From: an uncultured Fretibacterium sp.
GTDB taxonomy: Bacteria > Synergistota > Synergistia > Synergistales > Aminobacteriaceae
Direction: 5' to 3'
Assembly (NCBI GenBank): GCA_947168585.1
Contig: CAMVMK010000012.1
Span: 1 to 51,867, forward strand
DNA: 51,867 nucleotides
Position numbers and translations under genes: made by a program. The notes under the pieces were generated by a model, which was given only the letters and a program-made list of their open reading frames with translations, did no database searches and was not told where the DNA came from. Positions 19,001 to 26,249 of this stretch are shown here, piece by piece. The stretch's first letter is position 1, and the number at the start of each line of letters is the position of its first letter.

Positions 19001-19705
19001 CATATAGCCTTTTAATTCGTTATCGAAATATTTTGAAACTGTCTCAACGCCGAGCAGCTCTAAAATTTCTTCATTATTGCGTGCGCCGAGTGCTTTTAAT
19101 AATAAAGTTACTGGTAAACGTTTACGATTATCTATATTAGCTGTAATTACTTCTTTCTCTGATTCCGGCATAGCAAAATCGAGCCACGCGCCTCTATCCG
19201 GAATTAATTTCGCTGAACATACGTCCCCTGTACGTGTGAAATAAATTCCGGCACTGCGTGCAAGCTGGTTGATTACAACTCTTTCTGTGCCGTTAATAAT
19301 AAAAGTTCCTCTGTCGGTCATCACAGGGAAATCGCCTAAGAAAATCTCTTTGGCTTCCTTGCGGACTTGAGTTTTTGTGTTCGTGAGCCTTATAGTGGCT
19401 TTGATAGGCCGGGCCCACGTCATATCTTTTTGCCGTGCTTCCTCTTCCGTTATTTTTGGCTTATCTATTGCATAACTTACAAACTCGAGAGCAAAATTTC
19501 CGTCATAACTTTCTATCGGGAAAACTTCCTCTAATAATTCCTGAAGTCCTTGCGAAACTCTTTCTTCAGGCGGTACATTGTCCTGATAAAACCAATGATA
19601 AGAATCTCTCTGTACCTCGATCATATCGGGCATGTTGCTTACGTCACGAGCGCGTCCGAAAGTGTAACGTTTTCGGGTTTTGCTTATTGGAACGAACTCA
19701 GGCAA
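16016..19705 (-). CDS. rpoB: DNA-directed RNA polymerase subunit beta
   Basis: A 1229-residue beta subunit. The rifampicin-pocket region reads [40 protein letters not shown], with the Asp, His and Ser positions of the sensitive consensus retained. Further core motifs are [34 protein letters not shown], and [15 protein letters not shown]. The C-terminus after [13 protein letters not shown] is an acidic low-complexity extension of about 70 residues. Start is TTG at 19705, with GGGGAGG 7-8 bases upstream. rplJ/rplL are not upstream and rpsL is not downstream of rpoC, unlike the common bacterial arrangement. Confidence 0.97.
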   Translation of the reverse strand: MPEFVPISKTRKRYTFGRARDVSNMPDMIEVQRDSYHWFYQDNVPPEERVSQGLQELLEEVFPIESYDGNFALEFVSYAIDKPKITEEEARQKDMTWARPIKATIRLTNTKTQVRKEAKEIFLGDFPVMTDRGTFIINGTERVVINQLARSAGIYFTRTGDVCSAKLIPDRGAWLDFAMPESEKEVITANIDNRKRLPVTLLLKALGARNNEEILELLGVETVSKYFDNELKGYMSAEDVYNEDGDLIVGKGDLITEDILANLYKNNPDSEAAINVYEMDSGLARTLDKDRTKSPDEAIQEIFKRLRPNELARIENARDYFKSLLQDPRRYTLGRVGRYKLNRRLNMDVSEEEKLLTLDDVIAIMKEMFAMCKEDKISDDIDHLGNRRVRSIGELLQNQVRIGLLRMERIVRERMTTIPNLDEVTGRELVNVRPIAACLREFFGSGQLSQFMDQTNPLAEVTHRRRLSALGPGGLSRERAGFEARDVHYTHYGRVCPIETPEGPNIGLVSSLTTYATLNSHGFLVTPRRKVKDGKLTDEIVLLSADDEDKSYVAMANTPLEDDGITIAGDSCPTRHGDGIVTIPKEEVDYMDVSPRQIVSPSTALIPFLEHDDANRALMGSNMQRQAVPLLVPEAPLVGTGIEHRIANDSGSCIAAKDGGIVTYVDADKIKIENKRGREKVYDMIKFRRSNQSTLIHQRPLVRKGQEVAKGEIIADGQAIENGELALGHNVLVAFVPWEGYNFEDAILLSENLVKDDKFSSIHIEEYEIEARETKLGAEEITRDIPNVGEDMLRNLGDDGIIRIGAEVTAGDILVGKVTPKGESDQTPEEKLLRAIFGEKAREVRDNSLKLPNGSWGKVVAVKQMDRKESPEALSSGVIRSIKVYVAQRRKITVGDKMAGRHGNKGVVSRILPVEDMPYLPDGTPVDVVLNPLGVPSRMNLGQVLETIMGFVALNNGWHVSTPVFEGANENEIFSEMKKIAAEKYPDLTEDGMITVRDGRTGRPMDKKVTIGCMYMLKLNHLVDDKIHARSTGPYSLITQQPLGGKAQFGGQRFGEMEVWALEGYGAANVLQEILTVKSDDIRGRDKTYERIVKGQSLVKPGVPESFRVLVKELQGLGLDVDVTFDDGSHGDIPIEDDDKPVFNAAAAKSPEVFQPLRKPRKPRKQQADKEAVQSEADKTESEVSSETADVSADIFNKEPSAEDLEKMTKEMAEESAPKISDVFGEGEN

Positions 19706-19750
19706 TGTTATACCTCCCCTGATAGTCTGGTAATTTTAGTGCAGTGAAGT

Positions 19751-19779
19751 ATTATAATAAAAAAATACGGCCATGTCAA
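19751..19779 (-). promoter_or_regulatory. consensus sigma-70 promoter for rpoBC
   Basis: On the minus strand a perfect -35 TTGACA (19774-19779) and a perfect -10 TATAAT (19751-19756) are separated by exactly 17 bp (19757-19773). The expected start is near 19744, giving a leader of about 40 bases before the TTG start of rpoB. The spacer contains the descending arm and T-tract of the upstream terminator. Confidence 0.9.
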
Positions 19780-19793
19780 ACAACACAACCGTA
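19759..19793 (-). terminator. intrinsic terminator of the lipoprotein gene, overlapping the rpoB promoter
   Basis: In minus-strand RNA the arms 19785-19793 and 19766-19774 pair over 9 bp (TACGGTTGT with ATGGCCGTA, three G-U pairs), followed by seven U (19759-19765). It ends transcripts of the gene stopping at 19814 and physically overlaps the -35 element and spacer of the rpoB promoter. Confidence 0.75.
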
Positions 19794-19813
19794 CTTCATA
19801 AAAAATAAAAAAT

Positions 19814-21274
19814 TTAATTTGCTCTAAATCTTATAACAAACTCGCCGTATCCTTCGTTTTCACTCAAAGAGTAGACAGAGAGAATTAACTCTTTATCAGA
19901 AATAAATGAAGCGTTATAAATATCTCCGTCATTTTCAAAATGCCAAGAATTTCCGGATTTTGTCATAGTAACTGTTCCGCTTTCATCTACGGGCGCAACT
20001 TGTTTATCAGCAGGAAGAATTGTTTTCAAAAATTCAGTGGCAATAGATAATGAAGCACTCACATTCATTTTAGCTGTGATTGTACCGTCATCATTAGCAG
20101 TTACGCCGGAAAATTTTAGAGAAGCAGTTTTAAGCGAGAATGAAACGTATTCAAGTAATTTCAGAAACTCAAGTTCTGTCGGGTCAGTCGTTGTTACTAA
20201 CTTAGTAATATCATAAAAATATATCCAGCCGCCGCCGTCCCCTTCAGACGCTGTCCAATTTTTGTTCAGAGCCGTTTCAATGTCCAAATTAACTTTTTTT
20301 AACGGCAAAAATTCGGTGGCCTGTACGGTGTTATCTTCGCTTTCATTTTTGATTACAAAAATTTCATCGCTGTTTTCAATAAAAATAAGAGTTTCGTTGC
20401 CGTTCGCGTCTTTTAATTTGTAAACATTATCATCTAACTGTGATAAAGTTGCTTCAGAAGAAGGTTTTATACTCTGAAACAATGATAATACAGCATCAAC
20501 ATCGGCTCCGTTTTTAACCTGCGAAATATGTGAAGATGAGATATTATTCGTTTTAGTAAAAGCGATTGAAGCCACTTCAGGAACGACAGCCGCAGTAACT
20601 TTAGAAGAACTGTCAGCTAAACAGCCGCCGCTTTGAGTGCCGTCTAAAGTCCAAGTTCCGTCTAAAATCGCTGCAGGATCTATCGGATTAGCCTGACTTT
20701 TTTCTATAGACGTGCTGAACTCGCAGTTATAATCAAGATAGCTGATTTTTCCTGAAATATTAATTTTTTCTTCCGAAGGCATATTTATTGTTAAAGTTCC
20801 TCCGTCAGGAGTCGCGGCTGTCCATGAGTTTGTTCCGCTGCTTGTTGTTGTAAGTGTTACACCGTTAAAGACTATCGGTAAATAGTTGCTGTCATCGCTG
20901 ACAATAAAAACAGCAGTTAATTTTAATGTTCCGTTTGTGCCTGAAATATTACTGTTTTCAAAGAAAGCCACAGCCCTTGTTACAGGAGCAGTGATAGTTT
21001 TTGCAGCTTTTTTAGCCTGCTGCTCCTGATATTGCTTTAATACCTCATCAGGAATTTCGCCGAAAGCTCTAAATTGTTCAAGTTCATCGCTGTCAGTATT
21101 TATGCCTGCGAGTGTAGCTGTGCCGCTGCCTTTAGTTGTCCATGCTCCGCTTAAAGCCGCGTCAACTTCTGTACCGCCCGTTACAGGAAGATCGCTGTGT
21201 CCGCCTCCGCATCCTCCTGCAAGAACTATCAGAGAAATTAAAAAAAGAAGAGCTATAAAAATTTTTTTGTTCAT
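19814..21274 (-). CDS. predicted lipoprotein with three repeated modules, unknown function
   Basis: A 486-residue protein. The signal peptide MNKKIFIALLFLISLIVLAGGC ends in a lipobox (LAGGC, Cys about 22), so the mature form is lipid-anchored. The body contains three modules that each open with an alanine/leucine turn and a W-T motif (AALSGAWTTKG; AAILDGTWTLDG; ALNKNWTASEG) followed by beta-rich, Ser/Thr-rich sequence. I do not recognise a characterised family. It lies 25 bp downstream of the beta-helix protein gene, so the two may be co-transcribed, and it is closed by an intrinsic terminator. Start ATG has a GGGAGGG site. Confidence 0.7.
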   Translation of the reverse strand: MNKKIFIALLFLISLIVLAGGCGGGHSDLPVTGGTEVDAALSGAWTTKGSGTATLAGINTDSDELEQFRAFGEIPDEVLKQYQEQQAKKAAKTITAPVTRAVAFFENSNISGTNGTLKLTAVFIVSDDSNYLPIVFNGVTLTTTSSGTNSWTAATPDGGTLTINMPSEEKINISGKISYLDYNCEFSTSIEKSQANPIDPAAILDGTWTLDGTQSGGCLADSSSKVTAAVVPEVASIAFTKTNNISSSHISQVKNGADVDAVLSLFQSIKPSSEATLSQLDDNVYKLKDANGNETLIFIENSDEIFVIKNESEDNTVQATEFLPLKKVNLDIETALNKNWTASEGDGGGWIYFYDITKLVTTTDPTELEFLKLLEYVSFSLKTASLKFSGVTANDDGTITAKMNVSASLSIATEFLKTILPADKQVAPVDESGTVTMTKSGNSWHFENDGDIYNASFISDKELILSVYSLSENEGYGEFVIRFRAN

Positions 21275-21299
21275 GTTATTTTCCCTCCCTGCTTAAAAT

Positions 21300-22100
21300 T
21301 TATGAATTTGTATAACTTGAACTTGCGTCCACTAAAATATCAGCACTTTCAGGAGCCGTATTGCCCGTGATAGATGAATTTGTTGCTGTGCAGCTTGCAC
21401 TGATTATAAGAACAATGCCGCCGCCTTTCGCTTCTGCTGTATTTTTTGTAACTGTAGAGTTATTCAATATGATATTGGTAGCTAAAACTCCTATGCCGCC
21501 GCCCGTAGTTTTGGCTGTGTTGCCGCTGATTGTGCTGTCATTTATCGTAATTGTGCCGAATAAGGCAGATATTCCGCCGCCCGCAAATGATGACTCATTA
21601 TTTGAAATATTACACTTTGTTATTGTAAGTTTATAAGCACTCGAATGTATACCGCCCCCGCCTAATTCGGCTTTGTTGCCTGTAATATCGCAGCTTATTA
21701 TATTGACTTCGCCTCCGTCAAGTTTTACACCGCCGCCGTTAGACGAGTCGCCGCCTGTAATCGTTAGATTTTCGAGCGTAATATTTCCCTCACATCTAAT
21801 AACTCTGTCGTTTGCCGCAGTTCCGTCTAAAATTGTAGTGCCTTGACCTTTAATCGTAAGATTTTTTTTGATATTAATTTGTTTTTTCAGCTTAAAAGTT
21901 CCGGATAATAAAATCGTTCCGCCCTCTTGAATACGGTTTACAGCGTTGCATATGGCAGTACCGTCAGAACTTGTTATTAAAATGCTTGAAAAACCGCTCG
22001 GAACGTGATAGCCCTCGCCTAAATCAATATCATCAGCAAATGCACAGCCTGCAAATATAAAAGTTATCAGCATAGCCGTAATTAAAAATTTTTGTTTCAT
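21300..22100 (-). CDS. secreted right-handed beta-helix protein (Pmp-like GGGI repeats)
   Basis: About 266 residues from the ATG at 22100, which has AAGGAAA upstream (an in-frame start at 22124 is possible). An N-terminal signal sequence, FLITAMLITFIFAGCAFADD, contains either a lipobox Cys or an AFA signal-peptidase I site. The rest is built from parallel beta-helix coils with N-x-(S/T) turns and repeated GGG(I/V) motifs (NGGGVKL, LGGGGIHSS, FAGGGISAL, TGGGIGVL, KGGGIVLI), like chlamydial polymorphic membrane proteins and other surface beta-helices. Likely a surface-exposed or periplasmic structural or adhesive protein; substrate unknown. Confidence 0.7.
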   Translation of the reverse strand: MKQKFLITAMLITFIFAGCAFADDIDLGEGYHVPSGFSSILITSSDGTAICNAVNRIQEGGTILLSGTFKLKKQINIKKNLTIKGQGTTILDGTAANDRVIRCEGNITLENLTITGGDSSNGGGVKLDGGEVNIISCDITGNKAELGGGGIHSSAYKLTITKCNISNNESSFAGGGISALFGTITINDSTISGNTAKTTGGGIGVLATNIILNNSTVTKNTAEAKGGGIVLIISASCTATNSSITGNTAPESADILVDASSSYTNS

Positions 22101-22159
22101 GAATTTTTTCCTTTTTCCTTTCACTAAATTTCTTGCGGATTATATCAAAAATAAAAAAA

Positions 22160-22216
22160 AGGAACGAGAAAGTTTTTTACTTCCCATTCCTAATTATTAA
22201 CTTCTAATTTTTAATT
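22160..22216. repeat. degenerate heptad-repeat element, copy 5
   Basis: Pyrimidine-rich arms (acttcccattcctaattatt, aacttctaatttttaa) follow a purine stretch, ggaacgagaaag. This resembles the better copies but with drifted units. It lies just after the 3' end of the symporter gene. Confidence 0.45.
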
Positions 22217-22220
22217 TATT

Positions 22221-23870
22221 TTATAAAGAAAATGCTGCTACTGCCAAAATAATTGACAGGAAACCGAGCAATGTCTGTCTTCTGTAAGCAACAATGAGAC
22301 CTAAAACTGCCGCTAATGTTGCGAATATTGTAGTGTGGGCAAAGAAAGCTATTGTGCCGAATGCTACGCCGATAGCTCCGATTGTAATATATTGAGCCTT
22401 TGAAACTAAAACTCTTTCTCCGGCTGTTAAAGCCTTATCATCAGGAGTTCCGTATTTCTCTTCGTAGTCGTCGACAACGCGCTTCAAAACTCCCGAGAGA
22501 ATTATTAAACCTACTAAGTTCGGCAAGGCCATTAAACCGTTGAGAGTGTCGGAAATGTCCCAGATATTATTTAAGAACTGGTTGCCCTGACTGCCTAAGA
22601 ACTGCGAACCTGCAGCACCGATAATAATCATAAAAATCCATAAAATTTTCATGATAGGCTTTGTCCATACTCCGAATAAATAAGTTATAGCCGTTTCAGC
22701 GTACCAGTACCAGCCTAAAATCGTAGTAAAAGCAAAAAGCAAAAGCCCTACTGAAAGAATATATTTTCCGGGAACTCCGAGAGCATTTTCAAAGGCTTTA
22801 AGAGTAAGCTGTGCTCCTGTTAAATCCGGCGCGCTCGTTAATGTCCCTGTAGCCATAACTACAAGAGCCGTCATTGTGCAGATTACGATTGTGTCCATGA
22901 AAACTTCAAAAATTCCATAGAAACCTTGCTGAACGGGGTGCTCAACGCTTGCTGTAGCGTGAACCATAGGGGCACTGCCCATACCGGCTTCGTTAGAGAA
23001 AACGCCTCTCGCTATACCGCGCTGAACCGCCTCTTTAACTCCCCAGCCTGCTAACGCTCCGGGCAAAGTCTCTAAAGGATTGTTGAAAGCAAGATGAACA
23101 GCGTTTGAAATTGCACCGGGAATTGCTGAAGAATTAATCATAAGAACGTAAATCGAACCGAAAATATAGAAAATTGACATGAACGGCACGATATAAGTCG
23201 TAACTGTTGAAAGACTCTTTAAGCCTCCGATGATTACGAGAGCAACTAAAACTGCTATAGCGATACCGCTGTAAAGATGATCAACTCCCCAGCCCATAGA
23301 CATTGCTTCAGCCGCTGAGTTAGCCTGAGTGGCAGCACCAATTCCGAATGAAGCTAAGAAAGCAAAAAGAGCAAATAAAATTGCAAGAATTTTTCCGATG
23401 AATTTTCCAAGCCCCTGCCCTAAAACTTCACTCGTTCCGTTCTCAAGAATATACATAGTGCCTCCGCGCCAATCGCCGTGAGCATCTTTCTGTCTATAGT
23501 GAACGGCCAAAGTAACTTCAGCGAATTTCGTGCACATTCCGAAGACCGCCGAGATTAACATCCAGACCATTGCGCCGGGTCCGCCTAAGTGAAGAGCCGT
23601 AGCTACTCCTGCTACGTTTCCTGTTCCGACTGTTGCAGCCATTGCCGTAGCCATTGCTGCGAATGAAGAAATTGATTTATCTGCGTCGGTTTTTTTTCTG
23701 AAACTGAAAACTTCTGATAAAGACGCAAAGAAATATCTGAACTGAGGAAGGCCGAGCAGTAAAGTTAAATAAACTCCCGTACCTACAAGCAAGATTAAAA
23801 CAGGCGCGCCCCAGACAAAACTGTTGACGATGCCGTTATAGTGCATAATCGTATCCATTATGCTCTGCAT
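22221..23870 (-). CDS. alanine or glycine:cation symporter (AGCS family)
   Basis: A 549-residue polytopic membrane protein. The signature segments MATAMAATVGTGNVAGVATALHLGGPGAMVWMLISAVFGM and RGVFSNEAGMGSAPMVHATASVEHPVQQGFYGIFEVF are typical of sodium/alanine symporters. It imports small neutral amino acids using a sodium or proton gradient. It is about 100 residues longer than the common family length; the extra C-terminal part contains two or three additional hydrophobic segments. It stands as a single gene between the binding-protein gene and the beta-helix gene. Confidence 0.92.
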   Translation of the reverse strand: MQSIMDTIMHYNGIVNSFVWGAPVLILLVGTGVYLTLLLGLPQFRYFFASLSEVFSFRKKTDADKSISSFAAMATAMAATVGTGNVAGVATALHLGGPGAMVWMLISAVFGMCTKFAEVTLAVHYRQKDAHGDWRGGTMYILENGTSEVLGQGLGKFIGKILAILFALFAFLASFGIGAATQANSAAEAMSMGWGVDHLYSGIAIAVLVALVIIGGLKSLSTVTTYIVPFMSIFYIFGSIYVLMINSSAIPGAISNAVHLAFNNPLETLPGALAGWGVKEAVQRGIARGVFSNEAGMGSAPMVHATASVEHPVQQGFYGIFEVFMDTIVICTMTALVVMATGTLTSAPDLTGAQLTLKAFENALGVPGKYILSVGLLLFAFTTILGWYWYAETAITYLFGVWTKPIMKILWIFMIIIGAAGSQFLGSQGNQFLNNIWDISDTLNGLMALPNLVGLIILSGVLKRVVDDYEEKYGTPDDKALTAGERVLVSKAQYITIGAIGVAFGTIAFFAHTTIFATLAAVLGLIVAYRRQTLLGFLSIILAVAAFSL

Positions 23871-23934
23871 AAAAATTTACACGCTCCTTAAAAAATGCAA
23901 AAATTTTCACACATTATACACGATAATATTTTTA

Positions 23935-23953
23935 AGTAGGAAGTAAAAAAATT
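23935..23953. repeat. partial heptad-repeat element, copy 6
   Basis: The short sequence agtaggaagtaaaaaaat at the 3' end of the binding-protein gene is the same as the core of the copy after tsaC. Confidence 0.45.
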
Positions 23954-23954
23954 T

Positions 23955-25160
23955 TTAATATCCGGGTGTATAGACGAGGCCGCGAACGTTCACGGTGTCC
24001 TTATATTGAAATTCATGATCACGGACTTCGACAATAAAAATATTTCTTGAGTCGGGTCTGTGAAGAGCAGGGTTAATATCTAATTTTTGATTTCCAAAAG
24101 GAATTTCTTGAACTCGGGCTAAATTATTCAGAAGAATATCGCGCGGCATTTCATCGACCGGCTGAGGCATCATAGCGACGGCATTCTCAAACCATTTACA
24201 GAGAGCTATAGCACGTCCTGCGGCTACAATGTCATCTATCTGCATGGCGCGGCTCATCCATAAATTACGCTTAGTCTGGATAAATCCGCCTTGAGAATTT
24301 AACGCGATATTTTGATCCGCGAAAATCATTCCGCGACACGATAAATAAATTTTTTCAGGCTCGGCGCAGTTCCATAACTGCCAAGTAGATCTGACTCTCA
24401 TAAAATTACGCCAAATTTCACGCGCTCCCATGCTGCCCATGAAAGAAATTACAACTCCGGCTTTCTCGCCCTCATAGCTTTCAATTTCTTCGGACATCAT
24501 ATAATAACTATCTCTGACTGAAGCGTCAACCCAGTACGGCATAGGCATAAAACCTTCATGGTCTAACATGTTGTAGCAAATTTTTGCTTCGCGTTCCTGG
24601 TTAATCGTGAAACGCGCGGCGGCTAAAGCAATTCTTTTTTCTTTGTCAAAAATTTCCGCAGCGTAACGGACAAAGGCCGGGCATCTGTAATCACGGTATA
24701 AATCAAGAGCAAAAATATTTCTGATAGGGCTTCCGTTGCGGTCGATTAAAACATTTTCACCGCCGGAAATTAATAACGGGATATTCATTCCTGAAAGACG
24801 CGAGACTAAAATTCTATCGGCTTCGGGTGAATCAGCAAAACTCATAACGGCGACAGTGCGCGAGTCAAAATCAAATCTTAAATCACGGGCGGGCAAGTCG
24901 CTGCTCGCGGGGTTATCCATGAAAATAAATTTTATATCATGACCTCCGACTCCGGAACTGCTCTCGGCAATTTCTTTTTCACACCATTCGAGAGCGGTTT
25001 TTATAGATTTTCCGGGCTCAGTTTCCCAGCCGCCTGACGGAGATACAACGAAAACGTTCCACACCCAGCTGTGATTTTTTTGAAGTAACTGAGCGCAGAA
25101 CGCCTGATTAAAATTTAATAAGCATAAAAAAATTACGGTGAACGCAAAAATTTTACGCAT
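23955..25160 (-). CDS. secreted type I periplasmic-binding-fold protein, function unknown
   Basis: A 401-residue protein with a signal peptide (cleavage near NQAFCA). Features suggesting a class I solute-binding fold are an early SIKTALEWCEKEIAE helix, a strand-turn ending FMDNPASSD, RTVAVMSFADSPEADRILVSRLSGMNIPLLISGGE, and later GEKAGVVISFMG. No permease or ATPase genes are adjacent, so it is not an obvious transport operon member. It sits 25 bp after ompH on the same strand and may belong to the rpoZ-to-ompH transcription unit. The family assignment is by fold-like pattern only. Confidence 0.6.
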   Translation of the reverse strand: MRKIFAFTVIFLCLLNFNQAFCAQLLQKNHSWVWNVFVVSPSGGWETEPGKSIKTALEWCEKEIAESSSGVGGHDIKFIFMDNPASSDLPARDLRFDFDSRTVAVMSFADSPEADRILVSRLSGMNIPLLISGGENVLIDRNGSPIRNIFALDLYRDYRCPAFVRYAAEIFDKEKRIALAAARFTINQEREAKICYNMLDHEGFMPMPYWVDASVRDSYYMMSEEIESYEGEKAGVVISFMGSMGAREIWRNFMRVRSTWQLWNCAEPEKIYLSCRGMIFADQNIALNSQGGFIQTKRNLWMSRAMQIDDIVAAGRAIALCKWFENAVAMMPQPVDEMPRDILLNNLARVQEIPFGNQKLDINPALHRPDSRNIFIVEVRDHEFQYKDTVNVRGLVYTPGY

Positions 25161-25185
25161 GAGTTTCAGCTTAAATTAAAAATTT

Positions 25186-25662
25186 TTATTTCTTTCTTGA
25201 AAGCTGCTGAATTACGTCTTGAGTAATATCAGTGCCGCCGATTAAAACGACGAACTTATCAAGAACGAGCGTTAATTTTTTCTTCACGGCAACTTCGCGG
25301 ACAGCCTGTTCGCAGTCGTGATAAATCGGAGCCATTAATTTCTGTTCTTCCTGAGCAAGTTCCATGCGCTTGGCCTGAACAGCCTGAGCTTTTTTAGCTG
25401 TGTCTGTTTCTTTATCCGCAGCGGCCTTAGCTTCATTTTCTTTCTGTCTTGCAATTTCGGCTAATTTCTGACGTGCTGCGTTCAGTCCGGGGTGATTATC
25501 AAGAATTTGACCTCTATCAACTACGCCGACTGATTCAACGCTTGCTGTTGAGGCAGCGGCGGCTGTGTTATTTTTCTTTGAAGAAGCTGCGCAGGCAACT
25601 GCGGCGAGACTCATTACGATTGAGATTGCTACTACGAGTAACATAATTTTCTTTAATGACAT
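25186..25662 (-). CDS. OmpH/Skp-like periplasmic chaperone
   Basis: A 158-residue protein with a signal peptide ending near ACAAS. After a short linker, VGVVDRGQILDNHPGLNAARQKL gives the Skp-type strand and helix entry. A charged coiled coil follows (about 70-125, rich in Lys/Glu/Ala) and the end is KKKLTLVLDKFVVLIGGTDITQDVIQQL, the usual OmpH ending. It probably holds outer-membrane proteins in the periplasm, which supports a diderm envelope. AGGAGG precedes the ATG by 12 bases. It is not next to bamA or lpxD in this window. Confidence 0.85.
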   Translation of the reverse strand: MSLKKIMLLVVAISIVMSLAAVACAASSKKNNTAAAASTASVESVGVVDRGQILDNHPGLNAARQKLAEIARQKENEAKAAADKETDTAKKAQAVQAKRMELAQEEQKLMAPIYHDCEQAVREVAVKKKLTLVLDKFVVLIGGTDITQDVIQQLSRKK

Positions 25663-25732
25663 TATAAAAAAATTCCTCCTTAAGTTTCGTCGCGGATTTT
25701 AACATTTAATTCAAGAAAAAAAATCGCAAATA

Positions 25733-26206
25733 TTACGCAGATTTAACGATTATTTTTCTTTTTTCGAGAATTTTCATTAACGGAACTCCGACTAAATAGC
25801 ACGCTCCGGCCTCGCCGAGTCCGACATAAATTACTGTCGCAATCAAAGGAACTTCAATTAAAACGTGAAGCATTAAGCCGATTATCACAGCGTTAAAAAT
25901 TACAGGCCAAAAAGCCGCGATAAAAATATTTTTTGATTTCATCGTCAACAGTGCCGCAAGCAAAGTCGCAAGCGATCCGAAAACCATATCCGGCAAACCG
26001 TAGCCGCCTAAAAAGTTTGAAAGTACGCAGCCTATCGTCAAGCCCGGTACAGCTTCAGGAAAATAAAACGGTAAAAGAGTTAATGCTTCAGAAACTCTAA
26101 ACTGAACAGGCCCGTAAGATATAGGCGCAAGAGCAACAGTCAAAGCTGTGTACAGGGCAGCAATTAAAGCACTGCGGGCAATTTTTTTGATGTAAGTATG
26201 TATGAT
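25733..26206 (-). CDS. queT: QueT-family queuosine-precursor transporter, apparent ATC start
   Basis: A small polytopic membrane protein of about 158 residues matching QueT: ALIAALYTALTVALAPISYGPVQFRVSEALTLLPFYFPEAVPGLTIGC, then a GYGLPDMVFGSLATLLAA stretch. It is the S-component-like uptake protein for queuine or preQ1. A GTG at 26245 opens the frame but has no ribosome site. A strong AAGGAG lies downstream of that GTG, 6 bases before an in-frame ATC at 26206, and no ATG, GTG or TTG follows before the first membrane segment. I chose the ATC; translation from GTG would add 13 residues. The queuine-inserting tgt gene lies in the same window. Confidence 0.8.
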   Translation of the reverse strand: MIHTYIKKIARSALIAALYTALTVALAPISYGPVQFRVSEALTLLPFYFPEAVPGLTIGCVLSNFLGGYGLPDMVFGSLATLLAALLTMKSKNIFIAAFWPVIFNAVIIGLMLHVLIEVPLIATVIYVGLGEAGACYLVGVPLMKILEKRKIIVKSA

Positions 26207-26249
26207 AGTTCTCTCCTTAAAAAAATTCGAGAGAAATAATATCACTAAA

